A stretch of DNA of 64,000 nucleotides, from contig NZ_LQQA01000030.1 of the NCBI RefSeq assembly GCF_002101965.1, positions 558,001 to 622,000 of the forward strand, in the 5' to 3' direction. The notes under the pieces were generated by a model. The model did no database searches, was not told the origin of the DNA, and was given only the letters and a program-made list of their open reading frames with translations. Numbering within the stretch: position 1 is the first letter of the stretch; every line of letters starts with the position of its first letter. This stretch comes from Mycolicibacterium wolinskyi (GTDB lineage: Bacteria > Actinomycetota > Actinomycetes > Mycobacteriales > Mycobacteriaceae). The translations under genes were made by a program, and so were the position numbers. Positions 42,203-50,090 of this stretch are shown piece by piece.

Positions 42203-42598
42203 GGCGGTGTCGTCGCCCTCGTGGTGATGCGCGTCGTGTAGCTGCTCCTGCTCACGCACCTCATGCTTTTCGAGGTCCATGAAATCGTCCCTGGCATCGG
42301 TGGTGGCCTGGATCAGTTCGTCGAGTTTGATCAGGATGGCCTTGGTCTCGCGGTTGGTGGTGTACTGAAGCACGAACAGCATGGGAAGGGTGACCACGGC
42401 GGCGGTGGAGTGGATCAGCGCCTGCCACCAGTGATCGAACCCGACGACGGTACCCGCTACGACGTAGCAGGCCATGATGGCCAGGACAGCGATCGCGGTC
42501 CACCGCGCACCGGTGAACCTGCTGATGGCATCGAGAAGAGCGCTCAGCGCGCGGTGTCGGCCATCTGCGCCTGGAGCCGCAGGCTGGTCGGGTGTCAT
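42191..42598 (-). CDS. Low-affinity iron permease-family membrane protein
   Basis: 135 residues. FTGARWTAIAVLAIMACYVVAGTVVGFDHWWQALIHSTAAVVTLPMLFVLQYTTNRETKAILIKLDELI matches the Fet4-like low-affinity iron permease family (two helices, then NTNRDxxAxxxKLDEL). Bacterial members are short and their transport activity is unproven. A His/Glu/Asp-rich tail (HDAHHHEGDD) may bind metal. ATG 42598 taken; GTG 42601 adjacent. Confidence 0.82.
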   Translation of the reverse strand: MTPDQPAAPGADGRHRALSALLDAISRFTGARWTAIAVLAIMACYVVAGTVVGFDHWWQALIHSTAAVVTLPMLFVLQYTTNRETKAILIKLDELIQATTDARDDFMDLEKHEVREQEQLHDAHHHEGDDTASKT

Positions 42599-42672
42599 CA
42601 CGGTCGCCCTCGAGATCCGGGCCTGTCGGCCCGCAAAGGTGATACCGCATCGGAGGCGTGGTCAAACATCGG

Positions 42673-42697
42673 GTTTGAGCAGTACGACCGCGGGTAC
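42673..42697 (+). promoter_or_regulatory. SigF promoter upstream of the Ppx/GppA gene
   Basis: GTTT (42673-42676), 15 nt, GGGTAC (42692-42697). Predicted start near 42704, giving a leader of ~145 nt before 42851. The 246-nt gap between the iron-permease gene and ppx otherwise contains no supported gene; a short open frame without a ribosome binding site fills part of it. Confidence 0.78.
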
Positions 42698-42850
42698 CCA
42701 ACCGCGGTCGCGCAATTGAGTGGCGAACTGAAGGCCTGCGACGCGAGCCGCATCGCCTCAGCGGGCCATCTCGGACGCGCCGAAGCCACGGGGGCCGCCG
42801 ACATGGCGGCGTCCTCACCCGGTGGTGAGGGCAGGCGCTAGGAGATGGGA

Positions 42851-43879
42851 ATGCACATGCGGCTCGGAGTTCTGGATGTCGGCTCGAATGCCGCCCAGTT
42901 ACAAGTGGTCGACGCATTCGCCGGTGCGCCGCCGTTGCCCATTCGGGCGGTGAAGATACCGACCCGGCTCGGCGAGGAGGCCAGCAGCGACGGTGCGATC
43001 GGTCAAAGCGGTATGGACCGGATAGTCGCAGCCGTCCGGGTGGCGATCGAATCAGCACATGCCCTGCATGTCGATCAGCTGTATCCATTCGTCACGGCGG
43101 CCATCCGCGACTCGAGCAATCGCGACGAGGTGCTGCAGTTGGTCGCCGACGAAACGGGAACACGTCTGCGTTACCTGAGCGGTGAGCAGGAAGCCAGGCT
43201 GACCTATTTCGCGGTGCGCAGTTGGTATGGCTGGCAAGCCGGACGGCTGCTCAACATCGACATCGGCGGAGGCTCGATGGAACTCGCGTTCGGGCGCGAC
43301 GCGATACCCGATCTCGCGGTATCCCTGCCGCTCGGGGCGGGCCGCGTCAGCACCATGTTCCTGCGGCCCGACCCCCCGTCGAAGGCTCAGGTCAAAGACC
43401 TGCGCCGGCATGTGCGTCAGCAGGTGCGCGAGGTCGCCAACCGGGTGCAGTGGGAGGGAACGCCACGGCGCGTGGTCGCGACGTCGAAAACGTTCAAGCA
43501 GCTGGCCCGGTTCGGTGGCGCGGCGTGCGGGCGCAAGGGACCGTTCGTGCGTCGTACGGTATCGAGAACACAAGTCGCACAGTCCATTCAGAACCTGATG
43601 GGCGTCAGCGTGCAGGAGCGGGCCCAGTTCCGCGGCATCAAGCCGGCCCGGGCATGGCAGATACTCGGTGGCGCGGTCGTGGCATACGAGGCGATGCGCT
43701 GTCTGGGTATCGACCAAGCCGAGGTCAGCCCATGGGCGCTGCGTGAAGGCATCATGCTGGAATACCTGTCCTCACTGCGTATCCCGGAAGGTGAACTGTC
43801 CTTGCAGCCGTTGGCATTCGACCGGTCGAGCGAGGATCCCGCGCAGGCGAATGTCACCACGCTCCCGCGTAAGGTCTAG
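42851..43879 (+). CDS. Exopolyphosphatase/GppA family phosphatase
   Basis: 342 residues from ATG 42851 (GGAG at 42841-42844); starts at 42845 or 42857 are possible. ASKHA fold: RLGVLDVGSNAAQLQVVD (phosphate loop; GSNA rather than GSNS), FVTAAIRDSSNRDEV, YLSGEQEARLTYFAV with catalytic Glu, and IDIGGGSMELAFG. Degrades polyphosphate or pppGpp. Read from a SigF promoter, which would link polyphosphate/stringent turnover with SigF. Third paralogue relative to the two Ppx proteins of M. tuberculosis, or one of them displaced; not resolved. Confidence 0.87.
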   Translation: MHMRLGVLDVGSNAAQLQVVDAFAGAPPLPIRAVKIPTRLGEEASSDGAIGQSGMDRIVAAVRVAIESAHALHVDQLYPFVTAAIRDSSNRDEVLQLVADETGTRLRYLSGEQEARLTYFAVRSWYGWQAGRLLNIDIGGGSMELAFGRDAIPDLAVSLPLGAGRVSTMFLRPDPPSKAQVKDLRRHVRQQVREVANRVQWEGTPRRVVATSKTFKQLARFGGAACGRKGPFVRRTVSRTQVAQSIQNLMGVSVQERAQFRGIKPARAWQILGGAVVAYEAMRCLGIDQAEVSPWALREGIMLEYLSSLRIPEGELSLQPLAFDRSSEDPAQANVTTLPRKV

Positions 43880-44892
43880 CTCGCGGCGACCTTGCGGATC
43901 ATCCGTGCGGTGCTGCGCTCCACGACGGCCTGACGTTCGTCGGCGTCTTTGATCCGCTCGGCGCGGCGGAGGCCCGCGGCGATCGTGATGCCGTCCCGAT
44001 AGCCCTCGACCACACGCGGATCGACGTACGCGCTGCGCGCGACGGCCGGCGTGTTGCCCAACGCTTCGGCGACTTCGCGCATCACCGCGGACTCGACGCG
44101 TTTGATCACCTTGTCATCGACGGGCGGATCGGCCTCGGCGAATGACTCCGCCGCCAGCACCGTCCCGTGCCAGGTCCGCAGATCTTTGACCGTGTATTCC
44201 TCGCCGACCATCTCCTTGAACCTGATATTGAGGTCCTCGGCGTGAATATCGGCCCAGTCGGCGGAGTTTCGGCACACCAGAAAGCGATCCCCGGGCTTTC
44301 TGCCGCGTTGCAGTGCGCGGGCCGCCCGCACCACCTCGCTGTCGGAGACGATCAGTGTGCGCCGCACGCCGCTCTTGGCCGGATAGTCGAACTCGACCGA
44401 ATCGGTGTGCACGGTGACGTGTTCGCACTGCAGGGTGGCGATCCCGAAGGAATTGTTCTCCTCGGCGTATTGATCGCCGCCCGCCCGGAAATAGCCGAGA
44501 TCGAGCAGTCGCAGGCCGAGCGCGAGGACACGATCCCGCGCGAGGCCTCGGGTCGTGAGGTCTTTCGCGATGTGCTTGCGCCAGTCCGGCAGGGCGTCCG
44601 ACAACTCGAGGACGCGGTCGAACTTCTCCTCACCGCGTTCGGCCTGCCACTGTTGGTGGTAGAGATACTGGCGCCGCCCGGCGGCGTCCGTTCCGACGGC
44701 TTGGATATGTCCGTTGGCGTACGGACAAATCCACACTTTCTTCCACGCGGGCGGTATCACGAGGGCCTCGATGCGCTGCAACGTCGCCTTGTCGGTTACC
44801 GTTCGGCCGTCGTCGTCCTGGTAGCTGAAACCGCGACCGCGCCGCACCCGGTGCAGGCCGGGCCCGCGCACTACGCTACGGCGAAGGCGCAT
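43876..44892 (-). CDS. DNA topoisomerase IB
   Basis: 338 residues. Bacterial/poxvirus-like type IB: GFSYQDDDGRTVTDKATLQRIEALVIPPAWKKVWICPYANGHIQAVGTDAAGRRQYLYHQQW pattern, catalytic RDxxR/KDxRTWH region (YTVKDLRTWHGTVLAA) and active Tyr289 in ARSAYVDP. It relaxes supercoils through a 3'-phosphotyrosine. Common in mycobacteria outside the M. tuberculosis complex. Overlaps ppx by 4 nt, convergent; divergent from the RsbW-like gene. Confidence 0.92.
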   Translation of the reverse strand: MRLRRSVVRGPGLHRVRRGRGFSYQDDDGRTVTDKATLQRIEALVIPPAWKKVWICPYANGHIQAVGTDAAGRRQYLYHQQWQAERGEEKFDRVLELSDALPDWRKHIAKDLTTRGLARDRVLALGLRLLDLGYFRAGGDQYAEENNSFGIATLQCEHVTVHTDSVEFDYPAKSGVRRTLIVSDSEVVRAARALQRGRKPGDRFLVCRNSADWADIHAEDLNIRFKEMVGEEYTVKDLRTWHGTVLAAESFAEADPPVDDKVIKRVESAVMREVAEALGNTPAVARSAYVDPRVVEGYRDGITIAAGLRRAERIKDADERQAVVERSTARMIRKVAAS

Positions 44893-44911
44893 GTTGATCG
44901 GCTCGCGGTGC

Positions 44912-44938
44912 GTTTAACCTGGGGTTCACCCGGGGTAC
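44912..44938 (+). promoter_or_regulatory. SigF promoter for the RsbW-like gene (leaderless)
   Basis: GTTT (44912-44915), 17 nt, GGGTAC (44933-44938). The -10 starts 15 nt before the ATG at 44948, so SigF would drive a paralogue of its own anti-sigma factor. Confidence 0.8.
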
Positions 44939-44947
44939 TAGCCAAAC

Positions 44948-45490
44948 ATGACATCGTTAGGTCGTCACTTCGGCGGGAATGGCGAAGTTCGCCGGACACC
45001 GGTTGACGGCAACCTTGATGGCGGGGTTGACGGCGGGCTGCCTTTCCCGCGTCCGTTGAGTCTGCTTCACGCGAAGCGTTTACCCCGCGGCACGGTCGAT
45101 CACACCCATCCGCACGACACCCTGGAGTTCCGCGTACCGGCGCGAATGGACAGGTTGTCGACGGTCCGAACGGTGCTGGCCGCCCTGGCCGCGTTCGATG
45201 ATCTCGACCTGGACGCGGTCGCCGATCTACGCCTCGCGGTCGACGAGGCCTGCGCCGTGCTGATCGACTCGGCAGCGCCCGGCGCTTTACTGACATTGGT
45301 CGTGGAACCACACAGGGATGCGCTCGTGATACACGCATCCACGCCCCGCGCCGACGCCGAGATCCCCGCCCTGGGCGGATTCAGCAGGCACGTGCTGTCG
45401 GCATTGACCGACGACGTCCGGACGTTCCATGCCGGGCAGGTGTTCGGCATCTCGCTGACGACGCGGCGAAGGTGGGCGTCGGCGAACTAG
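44948..45490 (+). CDS. RsbW-like anti-sigma/anti-antagonist paralogue
   Basis: 180 residues. The N-terminal ~55 residues are an extension rich in Gly and basic residues. The rest matches RsbW at 50674: VRTVLAALAAFDDLDLDAVADLRLAVDEAC, a SRHVLSALTDDVRTF block and VFGISLTTRR. The N-box Asn of the GHKL ATPase is replaced (LAVDEACAVLI), so ATP/Mg binding may be weak. Driven by a SigF promoter and convergent with a STAS gene. I recall an M. smegmatis RsbW paralogue beside rsfA proposed to sequester a STAS antagonist; not verified. Confidence 0.8.
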   Translation: MTSLGRHFGGNGEVRRTPVDGNLDGGVDGGLPFPRPLSLLHAKRLPRGTVDHTHPHDTLEFRVPARMDRLSTVRTVLAALAAFDDLDLDAVADLRLAVDEACAVLIDSAAPGALLTLVVEPHRDALVIHASTPRADAEIPALGGFSRHVLSALTDDVRTFHAGQVFGISLTTRRRWASAN

Positions 45491-45922
45491 TCAACGCTCC
45501 TTCGCGACTAGTTGCAGCGGCCGGGGTTCGGTGCGCAGCGACGAGAGAGCCGCCGCCGCGTCCGACGATGTCGGCAGGGCCGCATCGGGGTCGCAGATCC
45601 GCAACACCCGGGATACCGCTTTACTCGGTATCAGCACCCAATCGACGTTCTCACCGACGCACCGCACGTTCACGGTGTGCAGCGAGGCGAAGCACGCGGC
45701 CCCGAAGAACGTCACCGCACTGAGGTCGAGGACGAGCTTTCCGTCCGTCCGGACGTGCTCGAGGCCGTAGTCGGTGAATTCGGCGGCATTGGCGGCGTCC
45801 AGTTCGCCGGTCGCGCTCACCATGGCGGTCGTCGGCCACAGCCAACGAGAGCTGAACTGTGCGCGGTCGTTGCCATCGCCTGGTATCGGAGTCGCCCTTT
45901 TGGCGACGCTTATGGTTGGCAT
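45491..45922 (-). CDS. STAS-domain anti-anti-sigma factor (RsfA-like)
   Basis: 143 residues. STAS core: VSATGELDAANAAEFTDYGLEHV, LVLDLSAVTFFGAACFASLHTV, WVLIPSKAVSRVLRICDPD. The phosphorylatable Ser of SpoIIAA/RsbV is replaced (FFGAACF), and Cys77, Cys88 and Cys110 occur at places reminiscent of the redox-regulated RsfA of M. tuberculosis. Abuts the RsbW-like gene head-to-tail with no gap. Its upstream region is homologous to that of the STAS gene beside sigF. Confidence 0.82.
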   Translation of the reverse strand: MPTISVAKRATPIPGDGNDRAQFSSRWLWPTTAMVSATGELDAANAAEFTDYGLEHVRTDGKLVLDLSAVTFFGAACFASLHTVNVRCVGENVDWVLIPSKAVSRVLRICDPDAALPTSSDAAAALSSLRTEPRPLQLVAKER

Positions 45923-46062
45923 TTTGGTGACTCCATCAGTAGAAAAACACGCTTCGTACTGCGGTCACGTCAGAATTAGGCTCTGCTCGCTTAAAGCCCC
46001 CAGCGCAGGAGACCCACTGCCTGCACGTCAATGACGATTCCAGCTGGCTGTGAACTCAACCT
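45923..46062 (-). repeat. Conserved leader of STAS gene 1 (copy also at 52251-52366)
   Basis: GTGACTCCATCAGT (45927-45940), TTCGTACTG (45953-45961) and GGCTGTGAACTCAACCT (46046-46062, identical in both copies) recur in the same order upstream of both STAS genes. The GGAGTC next to the start is the ribosome binding site on the minus strand. The rest probably holds a shared promoter or regulator site. Confidence 0.7.
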
Positions 46063-46672
46063 AGATCAGACTCTACGCCCCATGGTGACGACCAACAATC
46101 GATGTAAGACGGTTCTCATAAACTGCTTGTTGACCGGCGACAATGGGCCGAAAATTCTTGCCGGAGAAAAGAAATGACGTGGTTACCCGCGTAAGGGCGG
46201 ACTGCTCTCCCCGAGCCCGCCCCCGCGGTTCAGCAAACCGCAGCGGGGTTACCGGCAGGACCCCCAACTGCGGAATGGGCAATTGCATGACGTCTGAGTC
46301 AATATCACCCAACTGACCCATGGTTGACTGCTCAAACAATCGGCACTGCCCCGGGCATCCGTCGGCTGCCGCGATCTCGACGGGTCCCGGTTTGCCCGCC
46401 CGTTCACCGTCGCACCACCAAAGGTGTTGGCAGCATCAAGAATTCCGCCCAGGGTTCGTCGGCCATGCCAGTAACGGCCGGGCAGGCCGAATCGAACCAC
46501 TCGGGTCATAAAGCTCTGTGACACTGTCAGTTTGGCTGAAATGCAGAGTGGCCAGACTGGTGTCCAGGGCTGTGGTGGCACCGCGGGGGGTGATCGCGTC
46601 GGCGTCGTCGACCACCCGCGATGTCGACGATGATCAAGGAGCGGACGCCGTGCGCGGTGCGGTTTGCCGAAT
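46063..46672. other. Gene-free stretch between STAS gene 1 and the small membrane operon
   Basis: About 610 nt with no supported gene. The first ~70 nt continue the weak similarity to the region upstream of the second STAS gene (TACGCCC, GACCAACAATCGA). Open frames on either strand have unnatural composition and no ribosome binding site. The right end carries the SigF promoter at 46673. Confidence 0.6.
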
Positions 46673-46698
46673 GTTTGACAGGCGAACCGTCGGGGTAA
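46673..46698 (+). promoter_or_regulatory. SigF promoter for the small membrane-protein operon (leaderless)
   Basis: GTTT (46673-46676), 16 nt, GGGTAA (46693-46698). The -10 starts 15 nt before the ATG at 46708. Confidence 0.78.
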
Positions 46699-46707
46699 TC
46701 GCGGGTC

Positions 46708-46941
46708 ATGAGACTTGGTGGATTGTTCGGAACACTCGTACTCATCTGGTTGCTGATCGGTGTGCTGGCAGCGTGGCAACGCGACTACTTCCGCACCGGG
46801 TCGACAAGTTGCGCGGCGGCGGGCGATATCGCACTCACGGTGCTGGCAGGCCCGCTCAACTACGCCGGCGTGAATCCGAAGGTAGGCGAATGCCGCCTAC
46901 CCGAACCGAGCGCGATGAACGTCATCGCCAACGTGAAGTGA
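46708..46941 (+). CDS. Small single-helix membrane/exported protein
   Basis: 77 residues: MRLGGLFGTLVLIWLLIGVLAAWQ is a membrane helix; the remainder (CAAAGDIALTVLAGPLNYAGVNPKVGECRLPEP) with two cysteines is probably outside the membrane. Leaderless start set by the SigF promoter. Followed 7 nt later by a DUF6131-type gene. Function unknown. Confidence 0.78.
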   Translation: MRLGGLFGTLVLIWLLIGVLAAWQRDYFRTGSTSCAAAGDIALTVLAGPLNYAGVNPKVGECRLPEPSAMNVIANVK

Positions 46942-46948
46942 GGTTGTC

Positions 46949-47104
46949 ATGATTGTCCTCGGAGCGATTTTGCTCATCCTCGGGCTGGTGCTGAACATCT
47001 ACTGGCTGTGGGTGATCGGCGTGATCCTGTTGGTGGTGGGTGCCGTGTTCTGGCTGCTCGGGTCGATCGGCCGGCCGGTCGCCGGACGCCGGACCTGGTA
47101 TTGA
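46949..47104 (+). CDS. DUF6131-like small hydrophobic protein, 51 residues
   Basis: MIVLGAILLILGLVLNIYWLW, a second helix (VIGVILLVVGAVFWLLG) and a GSIGRPVAGRRTWY end give the DUF6131 pattern (two short helices and a GxxGRxVxGRRxxY tail). Short and easily missed by gene callers. It lies 7 nt after the preceding gene and 32 nt before the Rho-N gene. Confidence 0.82.
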   Translation: MIVLGAILLILGLVLNIYWLWVIGVILLVVGAVFWLLGSIGRPVAGRRTWY

Positions 47105-47136
47105 ACGACGGCGGGCACCGAGTAAGGAGGTGAACG

Positions 47137-47394
47137 ATGCCGAATTCATCGATCAAAGACGAGAAGTTGTACGAGGATTTGCGCAAGCAGGGCAACTCGA
47201 AGGAGAAAGCCGCGCGCATCTCCAACGCCGCGGCGGCCAAGGGCCGGTCAAAGGTCGGGCGGTCGGGCGGCAAGTCCGGATCGTACGAGGACTGGACCGT
47301 TTCCGATCTTCGTGATCGCGCGAAAAAGCTTGGTCTGAAAGGCTATTCGGACAAGAACAAGCGCGAACTGGTCGGCATGCTCAGGAATCACTGA
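47137..47394 (+). CDS. Small Rho-N/SAP-like domain protein
   Basis: 85 residues. MPNSSIKDEKLYEDLRKQGNSKEKAARISNAAAAKG is a DUF7218-like start, and DWTVSDLRDRAKKLGLKGYSDKNKRELVGMLRNH is a Rho termination factor N-terminal/HeH type nucleic-acid binding motif. AGTAAGGAGGTG before the ATG. Same motif occurs at the C-terminus of the ChaB protein at 50151. Likely binds DNA or RNA under stress. Confidence 0.82.
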   Translation: MPNSSIKDEKLYEDLRKQGNSKEKAARISNAAAAKGRSKVGRSGGKSGSYEDWTVSDLRDRAKKLGLKGYSDKNKRELVGMLRNH

Positions 47395-47409
47395 GCGCTT
47401 TCCGTCAGC

Positions 47410-47461
47410 AACTGGCGCCGGTTGCCCGTACCCAACTGGGGATGGGGAGCCGGCGCCAGTT
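47410..47461 (+). terminator. Terminator after the Rho-N gene
   Basis: A 12-bp perfect stem (AACTGGCGCCGG 47410-47421 with CCGGCGCCAGTT 47450-47461) with a 28-nt loop, then TTTCG. Ends the 46708-47394 operon. Confidence 0.7.
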
Positions 47462-47557
47462 TTCGTGATGTCCGTTTGGCCGCCAGCTGCCGCAGATCGA
47501 TCTACCGTGGAAAGTGCCCACACCAGCACGGGGCGTGCTATGGCGGAAGGAGCAGCC

Positions 47558-47866
47558 ATGAAAGGCCCGAAAGATCCAGTCGACCATGCCAGGACGACCC
47601 GGCCGCACGCTGGCGAGTCCATGAAAGACAACGTCATAATGCCCGCGCTCATCGTGATCGGACTCGCGTTGGTGTTGTTCGTCGGGTGCCTGGCCGCGTT
47701 CGCCAGCGGCCACCCGGACGTGGGATTCACCATCGGCGGCCTGTCCGCGGTCGGCTTCGTGATCGGTTCGCTTTGGCTGGCCCTTGAGCACATGCGGGTT
47801 CGGCGGATAGAAGACCGCTGGTATGCCGATCACCCCGGCGTCATGAGGCAGGGCCCCAGCAGCTGA
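47558..47866 (+). CDS. UsfY-family small membrane protein (copy 3 of 3)
   Basis: 102 residues with the DPVDHARTTRPHAGE signature and SMKD, two membrane helices, and the EHMRVRRIEDRWYADHP tail nearly identical to copy 1. ATG 47558 is chosen because GAAGGAG ends 6 nt before it; an in-frame ATG at 47540 lacks a site. No SigF -10 was found in the 90 nt upstream. Confidence 0.87.
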   Translation: MKGPKDPVDHARTTRPHAGESMKDNVIMPALIVIGLALVLFVGCLAAFASGHPDVGFTIGGLSAVGFVIGSLWLALEHMRVRRIEDRWYADHPGVMRQGPSS

Positions 47867-47932
47867 GGCCCGCTCGTCCGACCGGCCCAGGCAGGCCGGG
47901 CGATAGAGTGCGGCGTGAATGAGGGCCGCGGA

Positions 47933-48277
47933 TCAGAAGGTCAGCGCCAGGACGGCGAAGTCGATGGCCAGCAGGGCCAAACCGGCGATGGGCACGAGGA
48001 TTCCGTTCCTCAACCGTGCGGTGAAGATCGAAACCGCGATGGTAACCACGGGTACCACCGGCGCACCGTAAAACAGCACACCAAACCAGAATTCGCCCGG
48101 CCCCTGGTTCGCGCACGCATCGTCGGCGCATCCCGCCATGCTCATGACCGCGCCCATTCCATACGCGAACACCGCGATGGCCGCCGGTATCGTCAGGAAC
48201 GCGAGCAACCAGGTGGCAGAAAGCCGGAAGCGCTGCGGACGTTGATCTTGACGTTCCTCGATCTGTGATTCGGTCAT
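47933..48277 (-). CDS. Small membrane protein, three helices
   Basis: 114 residues. Polar N-terminus (ESQIEERQDQRPQRFRLS), a helix (ATWLLAFLTIPAAIAVFAYG), an extracytoplasmic loop with CADDACANQ (two Cys), then two further helices. Not recognised. On the minus strand a GGGTAC lies 15 nt before its ATG at 48277 (plus 48287-48292), the spacing seen at the SigF leaderless genes, but no GTTT is found at the right distance. Confidence 0.75.
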   Translation of the reverse strand: MTESQIEERQDQRPQRFRLSATWLLAFLTIPAAIAVFAYGMGAVMSMAGCADDACANQGPGEFWFGVLFYGAPVVPVVTIAVSIFTARLRNGILVPIAGLALLAIDFAVLALTF

Positions 48278-48293
48278 GGTCCTCGGGTACCCA

Positions 48294-48318
48294 GTTTCGT
48301 CGCCGCCTGCACGGGTAA
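48294..48318 (+). promoter_or_regulatory. SigF promoter for the LLM oxidoreductase (leaderless)
   Basis: GTTT (48294-48297), 15 nt, GGGTAA (48313-48318). The -10 starts 15 nt before the ATG at 48328. Confidence 0.8.
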
Positions 48319-48327
48319 CCGTCCGAT

Positions 48328-49314
48328 ATGACGAGATTCGGATACACCCTGATGACCGAGCAGAGCGGGCCAAAAGATCTTGTCCGCTATGCCGTTTCGG
48401 CTGAGCAGGTCGGATTCGACTTCGAGGTGTGCAGCGATCACTTCTCGCCGTGGCTTGCCACTCAAGGACATGCGCCGAGCGCGTGGCCGGTGCTCGGCGC
48501 CGTCGCCCACGCCACCGAAGCCGTGCAGTTGTACTCGTACGTGACCTGCCCGACGATCAGGTACCACCCGGCGGTGGTCGCCCAGCAGGCCGCGACCCTG
48601 CAAATCTTGGCCGACGGCCGGTTCACCCTCGGGCTGGGCAGCGGCGAGAACCTCAACGAACACGTCGTCGGCCGGGGATGGCCGACGATCGAGCGCCGTC
48701 TCGACATGCTCGCCGAGGCGATCAAGATCATCCGGGAGCTGCTCACCGGTGAGCTCGTCGATTTCCGGGGCGAGTACTTCGAGGTCGACTCCGCACGGAT
48801 CTGGGATCTGCCCGCCGAGCCGCTGACCATCGGCGTCTCGATGACCGGTGAGAAGGCGGTCGAGAAGCTCGCCGTCGCAGCCGATCACCTCATCAATGTC
48901 GCGCCGGACCGCAAGATCATCGACGAGTGGCGAAGCCTGCGACAGTCCACCGGCGTGCTGCCCGAAGGTCGCGTCATCGGCCAGATCCCGGTGTGCTGGG
49001 ACACCGATCGGGATGCGGCGGTGAAGCGTGCGCATGATCAGTTCCGGTGGTTCGCCGGCGGCTGGTCGGTCAACGCCGATCTCCCGACGCCCGCCGGTTT
49101 CGCGGGGGCGACCCAGTTCGTGCGCCCCGACGACGTCGCGTCATCCATACCGTGCGGGCCCGACCTCGACGCCATCGTCGCCGCCGTCGACGAATACCGC
49201 CAGGCCGGTTTCACCGACATCGCTTTGGTCCAGATCGGCGGCGACAGCCAGGAGCGCTTCCTCGACGAGGCCGCCAAACCGCTACTTGCCGCGCTCCGCG
49301 CCGACGCGCGGTGA
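48328..49314 (+). CDS. LLM-class F420-dependent oxidoreductase (FGD-like)
   Basis: 328 residues, luciferase-like TIM barrel. FGYTLMTEQSGPKDLVRYAVSAEQVGFDFEVCSDHFSPWLATQGHAPSAWPVLGAVAHAT is close to the F420-dependent glucose-6-phosphate dehydrogenase group, and LGLGSGENLNEHVVGRGWP is the F420-binding region. Mycobacteria use F420 widely. It reduces F420 with, or oxidises, an unknown substrate. SigF promoter, leaderless. Confidence 0.88.
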   Translation: MTRFGYTLMTEQSGPKDLVRYAVSAEQVGFDFEVCSDHFSPWLATQGHAPSAWPVLGAVAHATEAVQLYSYVTCPTIRYHPAVVAQQAATLQILADGRFTLGLGSGENLNEHVVGRGWPTIERRLDMLAEAIKIIRELLTGELVDFRGEYFEVDSARIWDLPAEPLTIGVSMTGEKAVEKLAVAADHLINVAPDRKIIDEWRSLRQSTGVLPEGRVIGQIPVCWDTDRDAAVKRAHDQFRWFAGGWSVNADLPTPAGFAGATQFVRPDDVASSIPCGPDLDAIVAAVDEYRQAGFTDIALVQIGGDSQERFLDEAAKPLLAALRADAR

Positions 49315-49827
49315 CGGGTCGGCGGGCATCGGCTCACCCGAGCGCATCGCCAGCGGCAGGACGAGCCAGAAACCCAGGTAGATCACCAATGTGGTCACCG
49401 CGGCGATTACCCCGGCGGTGCGCCCGGCCACGGTGTCGAATATCAGCTGGGTGACCCCGGCCATCGTGAGGCCGAGGAGCAGTAAACCGGCATAGGCACA
49501 GCGGTGTGCGCCGGACACCAGAAGATTGAGCCTGCGCCGGCGGAACAACATTCGATGCATGCCGACCGGTGCGATCAGCAGTGCGGTCGACGCCACCGAA
49601 CAGGCGACGGTCACGAGGTACACCATGCGCATGGTGTGGTCGACCTCCTCGAAACCGTCGTGGAACGGCAGCGTCAACAGAAGGCCGGTGAGAAGCTGAA
49701 CGCCGGTCTGCACCACGCGCAGTTCCTGCAACAGGTTTGCCCAGTTGCGATCCAGCCGTTCGGCTTCCGTCTCGTGTCGCGCGGCCTCGTCCCAACGTTG
49801 GTTTGCGTCGAAACGGTCCGCAGCCAT
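49282..49827 (-). CDS. DUF6328-type membrane protein
   Basis: 181 residues from ATG 49827 (49836 also possible). ETEAERLDRNWANLLQELRVVQTGVQLLTGLLLTLPF is the DUF6328 start, followed by four helices with FRRRRLNLLVSGAHRCAYAGLLLLGL in the third. Function unknown. Its 3' end overlaps the oxidoreductase gene by 33 nt, convergent. Confidence 0.8.
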   Translation of the reverse strand: MAADRFDANQRWDEAARHETEAERLDRNWANLLQELRVVQTGVQLLTGLLLTLPFHDGFEEVDHTMRMVYLVTVACSVASTALLIAPVGMHRMLFRRRRLNLLVSGAHRCAYAGLLLLGLTMAGVTQLIFDTVAGRTAGVIAAVTTLVIYLGFWLVLPLAMRSGEPMPADPSPRVGAERGK

Positions 49828-49939
49828 GGTGTTCATGATCGCACCGCGCGGGTTTCGACGCCGTGGCTTTAGCGCACGGACCAGCCGCGTCAAGTGGGCC
49901 GACGCGTTGGCCGAAGGCATCGTGGGTACTCCACTGAAC

Positions 49940-50071
49940 ATGGAACGTGCGACGTCGGAAACCCTCAAACGGTTGCTCATCGCGGCCGGCCTCGTCGCGC
50001 TGGCGCTGATCCTCGCGGCGGTGGCGGTGTATGCGATCGCGTTCATCATGCTGGCACCGATGATGAGCTGA
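49940..50071 (+). CDS. Putative single-helix small membrane protein, 43 residues
   Basis: MERATSETLKRLLIAAGLVALALILAAVAVYAIAFIML-type sequence, one strong membrane helix. No ribosome binding site, but GGGTAC (49924-49929) lies 16 nt before the ATG, close to the leaderless SigF geometry; the -35 is only GTTG at 14 nt. A tentative call resting on the helix and the -10 box. Confidence 0.48.
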   Translation: MERATSETLKRLLIAAGLVALALILAAVAVYAIAFIMLAPMMS

Positions 50072-50090
50072 ACGGACTCCGAAATCGGGG

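Noticed and set aside
46249..46779. Open frames of 60-180 codons in the 46.0-46.7 kb gap
   Set aside because: Odd composition, no ribosome binding site, no recognisable domain; treated as non-coding.
48287..48292. SigF promoter for the minus-strand gene at 47933-48277
   Set aside because: The GGGTAC box is 15 nt before the ATG, but no -35 element is found at 15-17 nt; left as a note, not called.
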